The notes under the pieces are model-generated. The model did not search any database. It saw only the letters and a program-made list of their open reading frames with translations, and was not told where the DNA came from. A DNA stretch of 64,000 nucleotides from Streptomyces sp. WZ.A104 (GTDB taxonomy: Bacteria > Actinomycetota > Actinomycetes > Streptomycetales > Streptomycetaceae). Location: the NCBI RefSeq assembly GCF_002382885.1, contig NZ_NWVL01000010.1, forward strand, positions 1 to 64,000, in the 5' to 3' direction. The position numbers and the translations under genes are program-made. Numbering within the stretch: the first letter of the stretch is position 1; every line of letters begins with the position of its first letter. Shown here one piece after another: positions 63,994 to 64,000 of this stretch.

Positions 63994-64000
63994 GGCCCCA

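Overview
The window is chromosomal DNA of a Streptomyces-type actinomycete. The evidence is very high GC with strong G/C third-position bias, many GTG and TTG starts, and gene families typical of the genus: a monomeric NADP isocitrate dehydrogenase, a B12-riboswitch metE, gluABCD, an EACC1-associated caspase, a DUF6278 protein and a GH75 chitosanase. About 62 genes or gene remnants are packed on both strands. I see no tRNA, rRNA, CRISPR array, integrase, transposase or phage gene.

Layout: 1-4.9 kb holds the etfA 3' end, an aldolase-like DUF6986 gene, an iron-box-controlled but truncated siderophore locus (decarboxylase tail plus amine N-hydroxylase) and an Imm49-like gene. 4.9-8.9 kb is a vitamin B12 neighbourhood (metE behind a cobalamin riboswitch, then cobF). 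9-18.1 kb is metabolic: enoyl-CoA hydratase, lipoate ligase, a FAS1 lipoprotein, a molybdopterin oxidoreductase, isocitrate dehydrogenase and an amidase, with a LuxR-type remnant. 18.2-22.6 kb has two secreted proteins, then an overlapping three-gene operon of Ser/Thr kinase, EACC1 and caspase, the best candidate for a conflict or regulated-death system.

22.6-27.3 kb is a four-gene pyrimidine or hydantoin catabolic operon (amidohydrolase, C-N hydrolase, aminotransferase, and a luciferase-like oxidoreductase where a dihydropyrimidine dehydrogenase might be expected). 27.5-35.7 kb holds a helical-repeat hypothetical protein, a PPOX-type flavoprotein, a divergent XRE regulator/methionine aminopeptidase pair sharing a strong inverted-repeat operator, and secreted enzymes (GH75, gamma-glutamyltransferase, L,D-transpeptidase). 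35.8-39.1 kb is the glutamate ABC transporter operon. 39.2-44.4 kb is mixed: DUF6278, SDR, exonuclease III, metallo-hydrolase and a fused PcaD-PcaC protein.

44.4-50.9 kb is a sugar or polyol uptake module: ROK kinase, CUT2-type ABC transporter, GntR regulator and a divergent inositol-dehydrogenase-like gene with two GntR-type operators. 50.9-58.4 kb has a cytochrome P450 remnant, a two-component system, an EamA exporter, a TetR regulator and several small oxidoreductases. 58.5-62.2 kb is the allantoin degradation module (allantoinase, allantoicase and a divergent IclR regulator with paired operator motifs). The window ends with an ABC ATPase and FtsX-type permease.

Functionally the region is dominated by nitrogen scavenging (allantoin, pyrimidines, glutamate), cofactor metabolism (B12, lipoate) and envelope enzymes. 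Relics of a siderophore locus, a response regulator and a P450 show continuing gene decay.
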